Shown: positions 24,493 through 33,225 of the stretch, piece after piece
How positions within the stretch are numbered: the first letter of the stretch is position 1
Layout: each line of letters begins with the position of its first letter
Source of the DNA: Rothia amarae
Lineage (GTDB): Bacteria > Actinomycetota > Actinomycetes > Actinomycetales > Micrococcaceae
Assembly: GCF_014705945.2 (NCBI RefSeq)
Contig: NZ_CP061538.1
Span: 434,001 to 498,000, forward strand
DNA: 64,000 bases
Direction: 5' to 3'
The notes under the pieces: generated by a model
The model's input: the letters and a program-made list of their open reading frames with translations, nothing else
Told to the model about the DNA's origin: nothing
Database searches by the model: none
Made by a program: the position numbers and the translations under genes

Positions 24493-25752
24493 ATGAGTGC
24501 TCTCAAGAAGTATGGGATTTTGCCATGGATTATTGTGGCAATTATCTTGGGTTTGGTGTGTGGGCAGTTTTTCCCCACTGGACTTTCGCGTGTTTTTTAC
24601 ACGTATAACGATATCTTTTCGCAGTTTCTTAACTTCGCGGTTCCGCTGATTATCGTTGGCCTGGTTATCCCTGCAATTGGCGATTTGGGTCGAGGGGCAG
24701 GAAAATGGTTGGGCCTCACCGCCGCTATAGCTTATGCTTCGACCATTTTTTCCGGTGTACTCACCTACATTGTATGCGCATGGCTTTTTCCGAGTTTATT
24801 GAATCCGGGAACTTTCTCAGATGTGAAGGCTTCTGAAGAATCGTTGGCTGCAGCTTCTGGATACTTCACCATCGAAATCGCCGCCCCTTTTGAAGTGATG
24901 ACAGCGCTTGTGCTCTCTTTTGTCATAGGGATTGGTCTGTCCATTATGCCTCGTGGCGTATTACGCCGTGGTTTCTTAGAGTTCAGAGAAATTATTACAG
25001 CGCTGATTTCGCGGGTAGTTATTCCGCTGTTACCTCTTCATATCTTTGGTATCTTCTTGAACCTTACGCAATCTGGTGAAGCAGCTCAGGTGATTTCCAC
25101 CTTGCTTACGGTAGTAGTGGTTCTTCTTATTCTTGAAGTTGTTATTTTGGGTACCCAGTTTGGTGTTGCAGGTGCGGTTGCGAAGGTCAACCCAGTGAAA
25201 GCGCTGTGGAACATGAAGGATGCTTACCTGACGGCGTTAGGAACGTCGTCTTCAGCGGCAACTATTCCGGTTACCTTGCGTCAAACTTTGAAGAATGGGG
25301 TGCGCCATCCCATCGCTAACTTCGTTATTCCTCTATGTGCAACTATCCATTTGGCGGGGTCGACTTCAAAGATTACTGCTTTTGCAATGGCGATTGCTTT
25401 TACCCAGAATATTGGGTTGACGACGGGGCAGTGGATTGGTTTTATCTTTATGCTCGGCGTAGTGATGGTTGCAGCTCCTGGTGTACCTGGTGGCGGCATT
25501 ATGGCAGCGGTGGGCATTTTGCAGTCCATGCTTGGGTTTAGCGAGCAACAGGTGGCGTTGATGATCGCCACCTATATTGCACTCGATTCCTTTGGTACTG
25601 CTACGAACGTTACGGGCGACGGTGCTATTGCCCTCGTGGTAGATCGAATCTTGGGTAAGAAGCTGGACGAGCGCGACAGCCGCAAAGCTCCCAGCGAGGA
25701 TTATGTGCCTTTCGACCCAGATGCCTATATCGAGAAAATTAAAGAAGGGTAA
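24493..25752 (+). CDS. Dicarboxylate/amino acid:cation symporter (DAACS family)
   Basis: Na+- or H+-coupled uptake of C4-dicarboxylates or acidic amino acids, about 419 aa with eight TM helices and two re-entrant loops of the GltPh fold. The Ser-rich HP1 is SSSAATIPVTL and HP2 is APGVPGGGIMAA. The TM7 region is TSKITAFAMAIAFTQ and the TM8 substrate motif is DSFGTATNVTGDGA. The start is uncertain: ATG 24493 (MSALKKYG) fits the family N-terminus, but no ribosome-binding site is seen there or at the TTG at 24457. Exact substrate not inferable. Confidence 0.88.
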   Translation: MSALKKYGILPWIIVAIILGLVCGQFFPTGLSRVFYTYNDIFSQFLNFAVPLIIVGLVIPAIGDLGRGAGKWLGLTAAIAYASTIFSGVLTYIVCAWLFPSLLNPGTFSDVKASEESLAAASGYFTIEIAAPFEVMTALVLSFVIGIGLSIMPRGVLRRGFLEFREIITALISRVVIPLLPLHIFGIFLNLTQSGEAAQVISTLLTVVVVLLILEVVILGTQFGVAGAVAKVNPVKALWNMKDAYLTALGTSSSAATIPVTLRQTLKNGVRHPIANFVIPLCATIHLAGSTSKITAFAMAIAFTQNIGLTTGQWIGFIFMLGVVMVAAPGVPGGGIMAAVGILQSMLGFSEQQVALMIATYIALDSFGTATNVTGDGAIALVVDRILGKKLDERDSRKAPSEDYVPFDPDAYIEKIKEG

Positions 25753-25878
25753 GAAATTAGGCGGTAGGGGCAGCCTTTTATTACGTTTCTAAAGTGGTAT
25801 AAGTCAATCTATATTCTGCGATAAAATAATCTACAGATAACCCATTTCTGTGGACAAACAGTTGGCGGTGGGTATATT

Positions 25879-25899
25879 TTAAGGCACTTCATGCCTTAA
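25879..25899 (+). terminator. Hairpin upstream of the Tat-substrate gene
   Basis: Perfect 8-bp stem TTAAGGCA/TGCCTTAA with a 5-nt loop, 125 bp after the symporter stop. It is either that gene's terminator or a leader hairpin of the next gene. Confidence 0.45.
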
Positions 25900-25967
25900 T
25901 CTTCTGGGGCTTGAAACTATCTCCTCCAGTCTGTGAGGGTTCCCAGCCCTCTAAAAAGGAAAAAAAT

Positions 25968-26624
25968 ATGTCACAAGCAATTTCTCGTCGCGCAGTCGCT
26001 CGTGGCGCTCTGTGGGCAGCGCCTGTTGTAGCTGCTACTGCTACAATTCCAGCTTATGCAGCTTCTACTTCAATCTACGGAATTTCCAGTAGCTCCTCGG
26101 GCGGTTATAGGTTGGACGGTTCTGGGTGTATGTCTAGTCTTGATGTTACTAATACCCAGGCTGCTCCCGGTCAGGCTTCCGGTATTGCTGTTATCTATCC
26201 AGATGGACAGGGTGAAACTCAGAGCGTAGATATTACCAACTATGAGGTTGTTATCTACCTACCTGCTAACCTCGTTGATTCGTTTGACGTTACCTCCGGT
26301 AACTTCACCTATGCAGGCGCTTTTAACCCAGATACCCCCACCATCACACGAAACGATGGGACAACTGTAAGCACTGCTGGTCTCGAAGCTTATGTGTTTA
26401 GATATAACGGCACGCTCACCACTCAGACTCAGCTTGATGATGGTGCCCTAGACGGAGAGCCCGGAGCTTTCTTCACTGCAAGTGCTACTGGCTTTGGTTA
26501 CTGCGAGTCTAACCTTCCGGTGGATAGCTTCACTACTGTTGGGGCTACTATTACAACTGCTGATGGCTTTACTGCCTACCGCGACGTAACTTATGATACG
26601 TCTCTCCGCCCCGCAGTAATGTAG
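25968..26624 (+). CDS. Tat-exported protein of unknown function (pair member 1)
   Basis: About 218 aa from ATG 25968, preceded by AAAAAGGAAAA; the longer reading from 25911 is rejected because it buries the signal peptide. The N-terminus SRRAVARGALWAAPVV ... IPAYAAS is a twin-arginine signal with an AxA cleavage site. The mature part is acidic and Ser/Thr/Gly-rich with beta-type alternation, two Cys (GCMSS, YCESN) and no recognised domain. The signal peptide is closely similar to that of the convergent gene at 26917-27654. Probably a surface or secreted protein. Confidence 0.7.
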   Translation: MSQAISRRAVARGALWAAPVVAATATIPAYAASTSIYGISSSSSGGYRLDGSGCMSSLDVTNTQAAPGQASGIAVIYPDGQGETQSVDITNYEVVIYLPANLVDSFDVTSGNFTYAGAFNPDTPTITRNDGTTVSTAGLEAYVFRYNGTLTTQTQLDDGALDGEPGAFFTASATGFGYCESNLPVDSFTTVGATITTADGFTAYRDVTYDTSLRPAVM

Positions 26625-26661
26625 CGTATGATTTAGTAATATTATTTCTTGAAAGTTGTAT

Positions 26662-26697
26662 AAAATCCTGGAGGAAATGATTGTCTCCAGGATTTTT
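26662..26697 (+). terminator. Terminator of Tat-substrate gene 1
   Basis: AAAATCCTGGAG / CTCCAGGATTTTT stem with an 11-nt loop and T run. Confidence 0.88.
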
Positions 26698-26733
26698 CTA
26701 TAACTATAAATGGTTTTAATCTTAAAATATGAA

Positions 26734-26770
26734 GATGCACGAGATTTCTTTAATAGGGCTCTCGTGCATC
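26734..26770 (-). terminator. Terminator-like hairpin for Tat-substrate gene 2
   Basis: Perfect 10-bp stem GATGCACGAG/CTCGTGCATC with a 17-nt loop, between the two convergent genes. On the minus strand it is followed by an AT-rich stretch. Confidence 0.6.
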
Positions 26771-26916
26771 TCAATATAAAAGTCAGTAGACGGCTTAGAT
26801 GATGTGCATAGGGGATGCAATCCATAAAGTTCCAAAGCTTAGGTTACTCTGTTCGCTCAGAACGCGAGATATGGTCTAACAGGAATTTCCTTCGCTTTCA
26901 GAAGTTGCCTTCATCT

Positions 26917-27654
26917 TTAACTAATATTTTTGACAACTCCATTAATAGAATCATTATTGAGAATGTATTCTTGGTAAACAATGGTATTACCCTTTGAGGT
27001 TGTCGCTGTATAAGTAATTACTTGGGTAACGATGATATTTCCTGGGTCTCCAGAGTATGCCACCATATTAGGGTATTGGAGCGCGTATCCTGCAGTTCGG
27101 GTAACGATATCGCTAGAAACAAATGTCTTGCAACCGTTAGCATCAGTTGAATATGAACCGCTAGAGAGTGGATTATTGGTAAAAGTTACAGACCACATAT
27201 TGCGAGTGGTTGTTCCTCCACCTTCTAGATTGATGGTAGTGGTGCGGGCGCGAGCTGCACTTGTCTGGGTCCAACCCGGTCCCAAACCAGAATCGTCAAC
27301 ATTTACTGTATTTTGTGTAGGATCATCAAAACCTTGATTATTTCCTGCAGTGCGGGTGGAGTTAGCATTTTCAACGCTAAGAGTGACTGAAAGGGAAGTG
27401 ACGGTTTCATCCGCATCAAGACCATAAACGTCCATGCCGCCTGCATCAAGAGTGAAGTACTCAGTGGTGCGGTTAGTGTTTGCATCGACAATTTCCTCGC
27501 CATAGTCAAAGCCCGTGGCAAGCGACGCTCCTGCATCCAAGGCACAGATGTCCTTAGAAGCCGCATAGGCAGGAACCGCAGCGGTAGTAACAACAACGGG
27601 AGTTGCCCAGACAGCGCCTTTGGCAACCTGGCGACGAGTAAGGGAGGGGGACAT
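26917..27654 (-). CDS. Tat-exported protein of unknown function (pair member 2)
   Basis: A 245-aa protein with the signal TRRQVAKGAVWATPVV ... VPAYAAS, near-identical in layout to the opposite gene (twin arginine, Trp-Ala/Thr-Pro-Val-Val core, AYAAS cleavage). The mature region is Thr/Asn-rich with beta-strand alternation (SLSVTLSVENANSTRT, TNNPLSSGSYSTDANG). ATG 27654 has AGGAAT upstream. No known domain was recognised. It is probably an exported companion of the convergent protein; similarity outside the signal is weak. Confidence 0.7.
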   Translation of the reverse strand: MSPSLTRRQVAKGAVWATPVVVTTAAVPAYAASKDICALDAGASLATGFDYGEEIVDANTNRTTEYFTLDAGGMDVYGLDADETVTSLSVTLSVENANSTRTAGNNQGFDDPTQNTVNVDDSGLGPGWTQTSAARARTTTINLEGGGTTTRNMWSVTFTNNPLSSGSYSTDANGCKTFVSSDIVTRTAGYALQYPNMVAYSGDPGNIIVTQVITYTATTSKGNTIVYQEYILNNDSINGVVKNIS

Positions 27655-28035
27655 AAGTATTCCTATTCTTCGGGGAGGGGGATGAGGGATGCTGAAGGAA
27701 GTTACCTGCGAGTGCGGGTAGAATCTGTTAGCTTACTCCGACAGTCTAAGTAATAAAAATTATTAAATCTACATTTGAATGAATTATTGTTCATTAAATT
27801 CAAAAATATGAGGCTTATTCGTTTTGATTGAAGCCCTCAAAATCGCCCTCCCAGCTGGGGCTGGCAGAGAAAGCATACAACGGGTTGAGGCTACTGACTC
27901 CGACTAAAACGGAAGGCCTCAGCGAAGATGAGAGTTGCGGTGAAATAGGATAATCGTCGGATTTGCGTTCGGTGGTTCAGCGGAACATTGCCCAGAATAA
28001 AACCTGGCGGGTTTTGCATACAGATTGCCCGGCAC
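27655..28035. other. Gene-poor stretch with a possible small RNA
   Basis: There is no convincing coding region between 27655 and 28235. 27655-27800 is the AT-rich promoter region of Tat gene 2. From about 27900 the sequence is GC-richer with several short inverted repeats (AAAACC/GGTTTT at 28000-28016) and ends in a plus-strand terminator at 28036-28063. No plus-strand gene is left to be terminated, so a small RNA is possible. It was not matched to a known RNA family. Confidence 0.3.
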
Positions 28036-28063
28036 CCGTCGATCTTTGAAGAGACGGTTTTTT
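28036..28063 (+). terminator. Orphan Rho-independent terminator
   Basis: CCGTC/GACGG stem with inner TCTT/AAGA pairing, followed directly by six T. Confidence 0.6.
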
Positions 28064-28127
28064 CTTTCCCAAGCCTGCCGAACTACTCCGTTATCGAGTT
28101 CAATCGCGCTACGCGTCAGGTGAATAA

Positions 28128-28170
28128 GTCAAGCCCCGAGGCACATGTATCAGTGCGCTCGGGGCTTGAC
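28128..28170. terminator. Inverted repeat downstream of the PfpI gene
   Basis: 13-bp perfect stem GTCAAGCCCCGAG/CTCGGGGCTTGAC with inner GCAC/GTGC. There is no T run, but its place 65 bp after the pfpI stop suggests a terminator. Confidence 0.55.
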
Positions 28171-28234
28171 GTTACTCTCCTCGCTACCGTAGAAGCGATA
28201 TCAACAAGGAAAGTTCAGGCTTATCATTCAGGAA

Positions 28235-28771
28235 TTAGCTTAACTTAGCGATAATTGCCTTATTGAAAGCCTCAAGATCACCGGGGTTACGGCTGGTAAT
28301 GAGATTGCCATCTTCCACAACCTCTTCATCAACCCATTCGGCACCAGCGTTTTGAAGGTCTAGCTTCACCGAGGTGTAGGAGGTCAGCTTTTTGCCTTCA
28401 ACCTTCTTGGAATCGATGAGCAACCAGGGTGCATGGCAGATTGCCGCAACGGGCTTCTCTGCCTCAAAGAACTGAACGGTAATGGAGCGAGCCTCAGGGT
28501 TGATACGCATTGCATCGGCGTTGAGGGTACCGCCGGCGAGAACAAGCGCATCGAAATCTTCAACGTTGACATCTGCCAATGCGAGGTCAGGGGTAAAAGT
28601 ATCCGCTTTCTCCCAGTCGCCATTCATGCCCTGAAATTCCTTACCTTCAGGGGCTGCTAGTGAAACCTGCGCGCCGGCGTCCTTGAGTGCATCACGGGGT
28701 GAGGTGAGTTCAATCTGCTCTACGCCCTGGCTAGCGAGAATAAGAACTTTTTTATTGCTGAGGTCAGCCAT
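28235..28771 (-). CDS. DJ-1/PfpI family protein
   Basis: A 178-aa class I glutamine amidotransferase-like protein. The nucleophile elbow AAICHAPWLLID carries the Cys followed by His, and DALVLAGGTLNADAMR and the C-terminal NLITSRNPGDLEAF are typical of PfpI/YhbO stress proteins. These are reported as protease, chaperone or glyoxalase/deglycase; which applies here cannot be told. The gene stands alone, with ATG at 28771 and GGAGCAAT upstream. Confidence 0.92.
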   Translation of the reverse strand: MADLSNKKVLILASQGVEQIELTSPRDALKDAGAQVSLAAPEGKEFQGMNGDWEKADTFTPDLALADVNVEDFDALVLAGGTLNADAMRINPEARSITVQFFEAEKPVAAICHAPWLLIDSKKVEGKKLTSYTSVKLDLQNAGAEWVDEEVVEDGNLITSRNPGDLEAFNKAIIAKLS

Positions 28772-29016
28772 GATTGCTCCTTGAATCTAGTGATACTAAG
28801 AAAACTTACTATTCTAACTGTAGTGGAGAGATGAAAATCTACAAAATACTTTCGAAGTTACCGAATCGGTCTAGCGCGATCAAAAGATGCTAACCGCCTC
28901 CCCCCCTATAAGACCGTCAGATGAGCCGGAGGAGGAGACAAGGTAGCCCATAAAGTTCAATACGGTACTCAATGTAGAAGGATTATAAACAAGTCTTCCA
29001 AATCATGAATATATTC

Positions 29017-31536
29017 TTACTTCAAGGCCGCCGCTAAAAATGGTGCGGAAACACTTTTTGCTGAAGTCGCCACCTGCGATGGGGTGCCAGCGGCAACAAC
29101 CTGACCCCCGTCATCTCCTGCGCCAGGGCCCATGTCTATCACATAATCTGCCGCTGCAATAATTCGCATATCAAGCTCAACCATCACTACCGTGTTACCG
29201 GAATCCACTAAGGTCTGAAGATGAGACATCAAGCGGTCTGCATCAGAGCAATGTAAACCTGTAGTGGGCTCATCCAGTACATAGAGAGTGTCGCCCCGTT
29301 GAGACCTCTGCAATTCAGAGGCAAGTTTGACTCGTTGAGCCTCACCACCAGATAACTCTGTAGCAGGCTGCCCCAAACGCAGATAACCCAATCCAACATC
29401 ACTCAGCGCAGTCAATGAACGCATAATATCGAACTCTCCCTCGAAAAAGTCCAAGGCTTCGTCCACACTCAACTCCAAAACTTCTGACACGTTCTTACCT
29501 CGCCACAAAATTTCCAAAGTGCTCGACTGATAACGAGTGCCGTGGCAATCAGGGCATTTTGTATAGACCGATGGCAAGAAAAGCAGCTCAACCATCACGG
29601 ATCCTTCTCCCTCGCATGTGGGGCATCTGCCGCCAGCGACGTTGAACGAGAATCTGCCCGGTTTATAGCGGCGACGCTTGGCTTCTACGGTTTCCGCAAA
29701 ACGACGTCGCACATGATCGAAAAGTCCGGTGTAGGTGGCAATATTGGAGCGAGGGGTTCGTCCAATAGGCTTCTGATCGATTGCAACAACGCGGCGGATA
29801 CCGCTGAAATCTCCCTCAATGTTTCCGCTGACTGCGGCAGTCTGCTCGGCGCTTAAGAGATCATCTGCCTCTAAGGGGGGTTCATTTCCTGTCATATTCT
29901 TACCCAGACGGTTTCCTACTAGTTGAGGCAAAGCCTGGCTCACCAAAGTGGACTTACCGGAACCTGAGACGCCGGTGACCGCAGTAAGAACCCCGAGGGG
30001 GATCTCTATATCCACATTATGGAGGTTATTTCGGGTAACTCTCGAAAGTTTCATCCACTGACTGGGCTTTCGAGGAGTATGTTTTGGCAGCCCAGCGCCA
30101 CCAAAAAGATAGCCTCGGGTGGCAGAATCCGCGACATGAGCCAAGCCCTCTACCTGGCCACTGTAGAGAACCCTGCCGCCCCGTTCACCTGCTCCTGGTC
30201 CCACGTCTACAATCCAGTCAGCATGTTGCATTACTTCAATAGAATGCTCCACAACAAAAAGGCTGTTTCCCCGCGCTTTGAGACCATCAAGCACACCGAG
30301 AAGCGCCTGAATATCTTGAGGATGCAGACCTGCAGAAGGCTCATCTAGTACATAGACCACCCCAAAAAGTTCAGATGATAACTGAGTAGCTAGGCGCAAA
30401 CGCTGTAATTCACCACCGGAAAGAGTGGGGGTCATTCGATCGAGCGAAAGGTAGCCTAGCCCAAGGTCTATGATGGGGCGTAAGCGCTCAACGAGTCCTG
30501 CTCCTAGACGAGCAGTAGCGGCAAGTTTCTTAGAAGCATGTTCAACTTCTTCTTCCAATAAGTTGACTAACTCGTGCAGAGGTAGCTGAGAGAAATCAGC
30601 AATATCTACTCCTGCAAAAGTTACCGAAAGCGCCTCCGGCTTAATCCGTTTGCCGTGGCAGGCTGGGCAGGGGATGGAAGTGAGAAACTGTGCTACCTTA
30701 CGTTTCATGGAGGCACTCTTAGTGTTGGCAAAAGTATCAAGCACATAGCGTTTTGCGCCCACATAGGTGCCGCTGTAAGAGGGTTCAGCACCTGCTTTTT
30801 TGGCTGCTTGAGCTTCGGCAAGCGTCATTCGAGAGTAGACCGGTACGTGCGGTGTTTCTTCAGTGTAAAGAATCCAGTCGCGGTCTTTTTTCGGAAGATC
30901 TTTCCAGGGCACATCCACGTCGTAGCCCAGAGCCACTAAGACATCTCGAAGCTGATGACCGTGCCAGGCGGTAGGCCAAGAAGCTATCGCGCGCTCACGG
31001 ATGGTCTTGGTGGGATCGGGTACCATCTGATTTTCTTCCACTTCATACACCCTGCCAATCCCATGGCATTCCGGGCATGCACCTTGGGGTGTATTGGCGG
31101 AGAAATCCTCGGCGTAGAGCATGTTCTGGTGCTCAGGATACTGACCGGCGCGTGAATACAACATACGAACCAGACTTGAGATGGTGGTGATACTGCCAAC
31201 GGTTGATCGTGAATTTTGTCCGCCTCGCTGTTGTTGCAAGGCAACAGCGGGAGGCATCCCTGTAATGGAATCAACCTCGGGCACTCCGGCTTGATCGATA
31301 AGACGACGGGCATAAGGAGCCACCGACTCGAGATAACGCCGCTGTGATTCTGCATAGAGGGTTCCAAAGGCAAGAGAGGATTTCCCCGATCCTGAAACAC
31401 CGGTGAAGACGACGAGAGAATCGCGGGGCACAGAAAGATCAACGTTTTGCAGGTTGTTCTGGCGTGCTCCCATTACTCGAACATCTGGTTGAATGTGAGT
31501 TTCCTTGTCTGTGATGCGTTCATGTAAGTAGCTCAT
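29017..31536 (-). CDS. UvrA-like ATPase without UvrB-binding domain (UvrA2 class)
   Basis: About 839 aa with two ABC ATPase modules: Walker A GVSGSGKSSLAF and GVSGSGKSTLVS, signatures LSGGELQRLRLATQL and LSGGEAQRVKLASEL. The zinc modules are CPECHGIG, CPACHGKRIKPEAL and CPTCEGEG ... CPDCHG. The length is about 100 residues shorter than canonical UvrA and the N-terminal insertion is reduced, as in UvrA2/DrrC-type paralogues linked to tolerance of DNA-binding drugs or crosslinkers. I choose ATG 31536 (MSYLHERITD) because family members start near VRVMGARQNNL; the reading is open to TTG 31611. No uvrB or uvrC lies nearby, so it is likely an accessory repair or resistance protein. Confidence 0.87.
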   Translation of the reverse strand: MSYLHERITDKETHIQPDVRVMGARQNNLQNVDLSVPRDSLVVFTGVSGSGKSSLAFGTLYAESQRRYLESVAPYARRLIDQAGVPEVDSITGMPPAVALQQQRGGQNSRSTVGSITTISSLVRMLYSRAGQYPEHQNMLYAEDFSANTPQGACPECHGIGRVYEVEENQMVPDPTKTIRERAIASWPTAWHGHQLRDVLVALGYDVDVPWKDLPKKDRDWILYTEETPHVPVYSRMTLAEAQAAKKAGAEPSYSGTYVGAKRYVLDTFANTKSASMKRKVAQFLTSIPCPACHGKRIKPEALSVTFAGVDIADFSQLPLHELVNLLEEEVEHASKKLAATARLGAGLVERLRPIIDLGLGYLSLDRMTPTLSGGELQRLRLATQLSSELFGVVYVLDEPSAGLHPQDIQALLGVLDGLKARGNSLFVVEHSIEVMQHADWIVDVGPGAGERGGRVLYSGQVEGLAHVADSATRGYLFGGAGLPKHTPRKPSQWMKLSRVTRNNLHNVDIEIPLGVLTAVTGVSGSGKSTLVSQALPQLVGNRLGKNMTGNEPPLEADDLLSAEQTAAVSGNIEGDFSGIRRVVAIDQKPIGRTPRSNIATYTGLFDHVRRRFAETVEAKRRRYKPGRFSFNVAGGRCPTCEGEGSVMVELLFLPSVYTKCPDCHGTRYQSSTLEILWRGKNVSEVLELSVDEALDFFEGEFDIMRSLTALSDVGLGYLRLGQPATELSGGEAQRVKLASELQRSQRGDTLYVLDEPTTGLHCSDADRLMSHLQTLVDSGNTVVMVELDMRIIAAADYVIDMGPGAGDDGGQVVAAGTPSQVATSAKSVSAPFLAAALK

Positions 31537-31697
31537 AGATAAATCTGACCAATCGCTTCTGTGTAAGGTGCAGGTAGCCTCAAAATCTTTGTAATCTCCT
31601 GCCGTTTGCAACTTTACTGTCTATTTCGTGAATGTATGACGACGATTCTTTATTCTCTTCTAACGAGTAGGTTATGATTTCCGTCCGCCACCCCTAT

Positions 31698-31783
31698 GCT
31701 AAGCTTGCTTGGCAGCTAAGAATCCCTCGGGGATTGGTGAAACATCCGCTTTCCCGAGCGGTTATTCTCATCCAGAGCTTAGC
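31698..31783 (+). promoter_or_regulatory. Structured leader RNA candidate upstream of formaldehyde dehydrogenase
   Basis: The outer helix GCTAAGCT (31698-31705) / AGCTTAGC (31776-31783) encloses hairpins AATCCC-TCG-GGGATT (31721-31735) and CCGCT-TTCCCG-AGCGG (31746-31761). CTCGGG (31726-31731) is also complementary to CCCGAG (31753-31758), allowing a loop-loop contact or a switch. It ends 47 bp before the start codon. It was not matched to a known riboswitch class. Confidence 0.45.
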
Positions 31784-31830
31784 TTCTATACCCAATAGCT
31801 TTCCCAAAGAAGAAAGTAGTGAGGAAGAAC

Positions 31831-33030
31831 GTGGCTGATAAAAATCGTGCAGTAGTATTTCACGGCGTCAAAGATATGCGTGTGGATACTCTTGATTTCC
31901 CCAAGCTTGAGATGCCTAACGGTAAAAAAGCACCCCATGGCGTTATCGTAAAGCTTATTGCCACGAACATCTGTGGTAGCGATTTGCATATCTACCGTGG
32001 CTCATTCCCCGTGCCCGAAGGCATGGTCATGGGGCACGAAATGACTGGTGAAGTTGTAGAAATCGGGTCAGATGTTGAGTTCCTCAAGCCAGGTGACATC
32101 GTTTCTGTACCTTTTAACGTAGCCTGTGGTCGTTGCCGTAACTGTCGCAACGGACGCACTGAGGTGTGCGAGACTACTAACCCCGAGGTTTCGTGTGCCG
32201 CATATGGCTTCAATCTCGGTGGCTTCGCAGGTGGTCAGGCAGAATACATGTTTGTGCCTTACGCCGACTTCCAGCTTCTTCGTTTTCCTGACAAAGATCA
32301 GGCAATGGAGAAAATCCTAGACCTTGCAGTGCTGTCAGATATTTTGCCCACTGCTTACCATGGTCTGGTCGAAGCCGGTGTTAAGCCTGGTTCTACCGTC
32401 TATATTGCAGGTGCGGGTCCGGTTGGGCGTTGCGGTGCCGCTGCTGCTCGCCTCATGGGCGCATCCTGCATCATCGTGGGCGATTACTATGAGGATCGTC
32501 TGGAATTGGTTCGCCGTAACGGTTGTGAAACCATCAACCTTTCCGAGATCGACTCAATCAATGATGGAATTGAAGCTATCCTCGGCACCCCCTATGTTGA
32601 CTGTGCAGTTGACTATGTAGGCAACGAAGCACACGGCCTGGGTCAAGAGGCTGAGGAGACGAAATCGTCTTACGCTATCAACCAGGTTCTGGATGCAACC
32701 CGTCCCGGCGGAGCAACCGGCATCATCGGTGTTTACGGTGCTAATCCCATCTCTCCTGTTCCTGCAGAGCGTGAGGGTGTTTACTCTCTCAATTTCGGTG
32801 ATGCTTGGATTAAATCGCCTCGTATCGCCGGTGGTCAGGCGCCCATTATGCACTACAACCACGAATTGATGATGTCGATTCTGTGGGATCGCATGCCTTA
32901 TCTTTCAGATATGCTCAACATCAAGGTCATCAGCCTGGATGAGGCACCTCAGGCATACGCGGACTTCGATAAGGGGTCATCATTGAAGTACGTTATCGAC
33001 CCTCACGGTAGTATTCCTGCCGCTCGGTAA
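31831..33030 (+). CDS. fdhA: Glutathione-independent formaldehyde dehydrogenase (zinc ADH family)
   Basis: Oxidises formaldehyde to formate with tightly bound NAD+. About 399 aa from GTG 31831, where GAGGAAGAAC gives the best ribosome-binding site; the reading from 31819 is longer but lacks one. Catalytic zinc ligands lie in NICGSDLHIY and MGHEMTGEV, the four-Cys structural zinc loop in CGRCRNCRNGRTEVC, and the Rossmann motif is AGAGPVGRCGAAAARL. A long insertion (CAAYGFNLGGFAGGQAEY) is typical of the Pseudomonas putida FdhA group. It sits behind a structured leader and before an Old Yellow Enzyme gene, suggesting aldehyde/electrophile detoxification. Confidence 0.92.
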   Translation: MADKNRAVVFHGVKDMRVDTLDFPKLEMPNGKKAPHGVIVKLIATNICGSDLHIYRGSFPVPEGMVMGHEMTGEVVEIGSDVEFLKPGDIVSVPFNVACGRCRNCRNGRTEVCETTNPEVSCAAYGFNLGGFAGGQAEYMFVPYADFQLLRFPDKDQAMEKILDLAVLSDILPTAYHGLVEAGVKPGSTVYIAGAGPVGRCGAAAARLMGASCIIVGDYYEDRLELVRRNGCETINLSEIDSINDGIEAILGTPYVDCAVDYVGNEAHGLGQEAEETKSSYAINQVLDATRPGGATGIIGVYGANPISPVPAEREGVYSLNFGDAWIKSPRIAGGQAPIMHYNHELMMSILWDRMPYLSDMLNIKVISLDEAPQAYADFDKGSSLKYVIDPHGSIPAAR

Positions 33031-33057
33031 TTCTATTCTGAGAAAAGGATGAAGAGG

Positions 33058-33096
33058 GAGGGAGGGAATTGGTGGTGACCAATTCCCTCCCTTTTC
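33058..33096 (+). terminator. fdhA terminator
   Basis: GGGAGGGAATTGGT/ACCAATTCCCTCCC stem followed by TTTT. Confidence 0.9.
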
Positions 33097-33225
33097 CTTG
33101 TTACTAGGAAGCTTGATGTACCTTAAGCACTCTTAAATAGGCACGCGCTTTAATGAGAGGGGAATATTACCCAAGTGCTCTCTGTTGTACTTTCAGCCAG
33201 AAAACACATCAACTGAAAGACAAAA

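Noticed and set aside
26448-26825. 125-aa minus-strand frame across the Tat gene 1 terminator
   Set aside because: Spans a strong terminator and part of a real gene; no start signal.
27940-28063. SRP (4.5S) RNA, tmRNA or RNase P RNA
   Set aside because: None of the conserved segments of these RNAs (for example the SRP GGAAGGAAGCAGCC loop) is present.
27988-28248. 86-aa plus-strand frame between the Tat genes and pfpI
   Set aside because: Runs through the T6 terminator and the 28128-28170 hairpin; no ribosome-binding site or domain.
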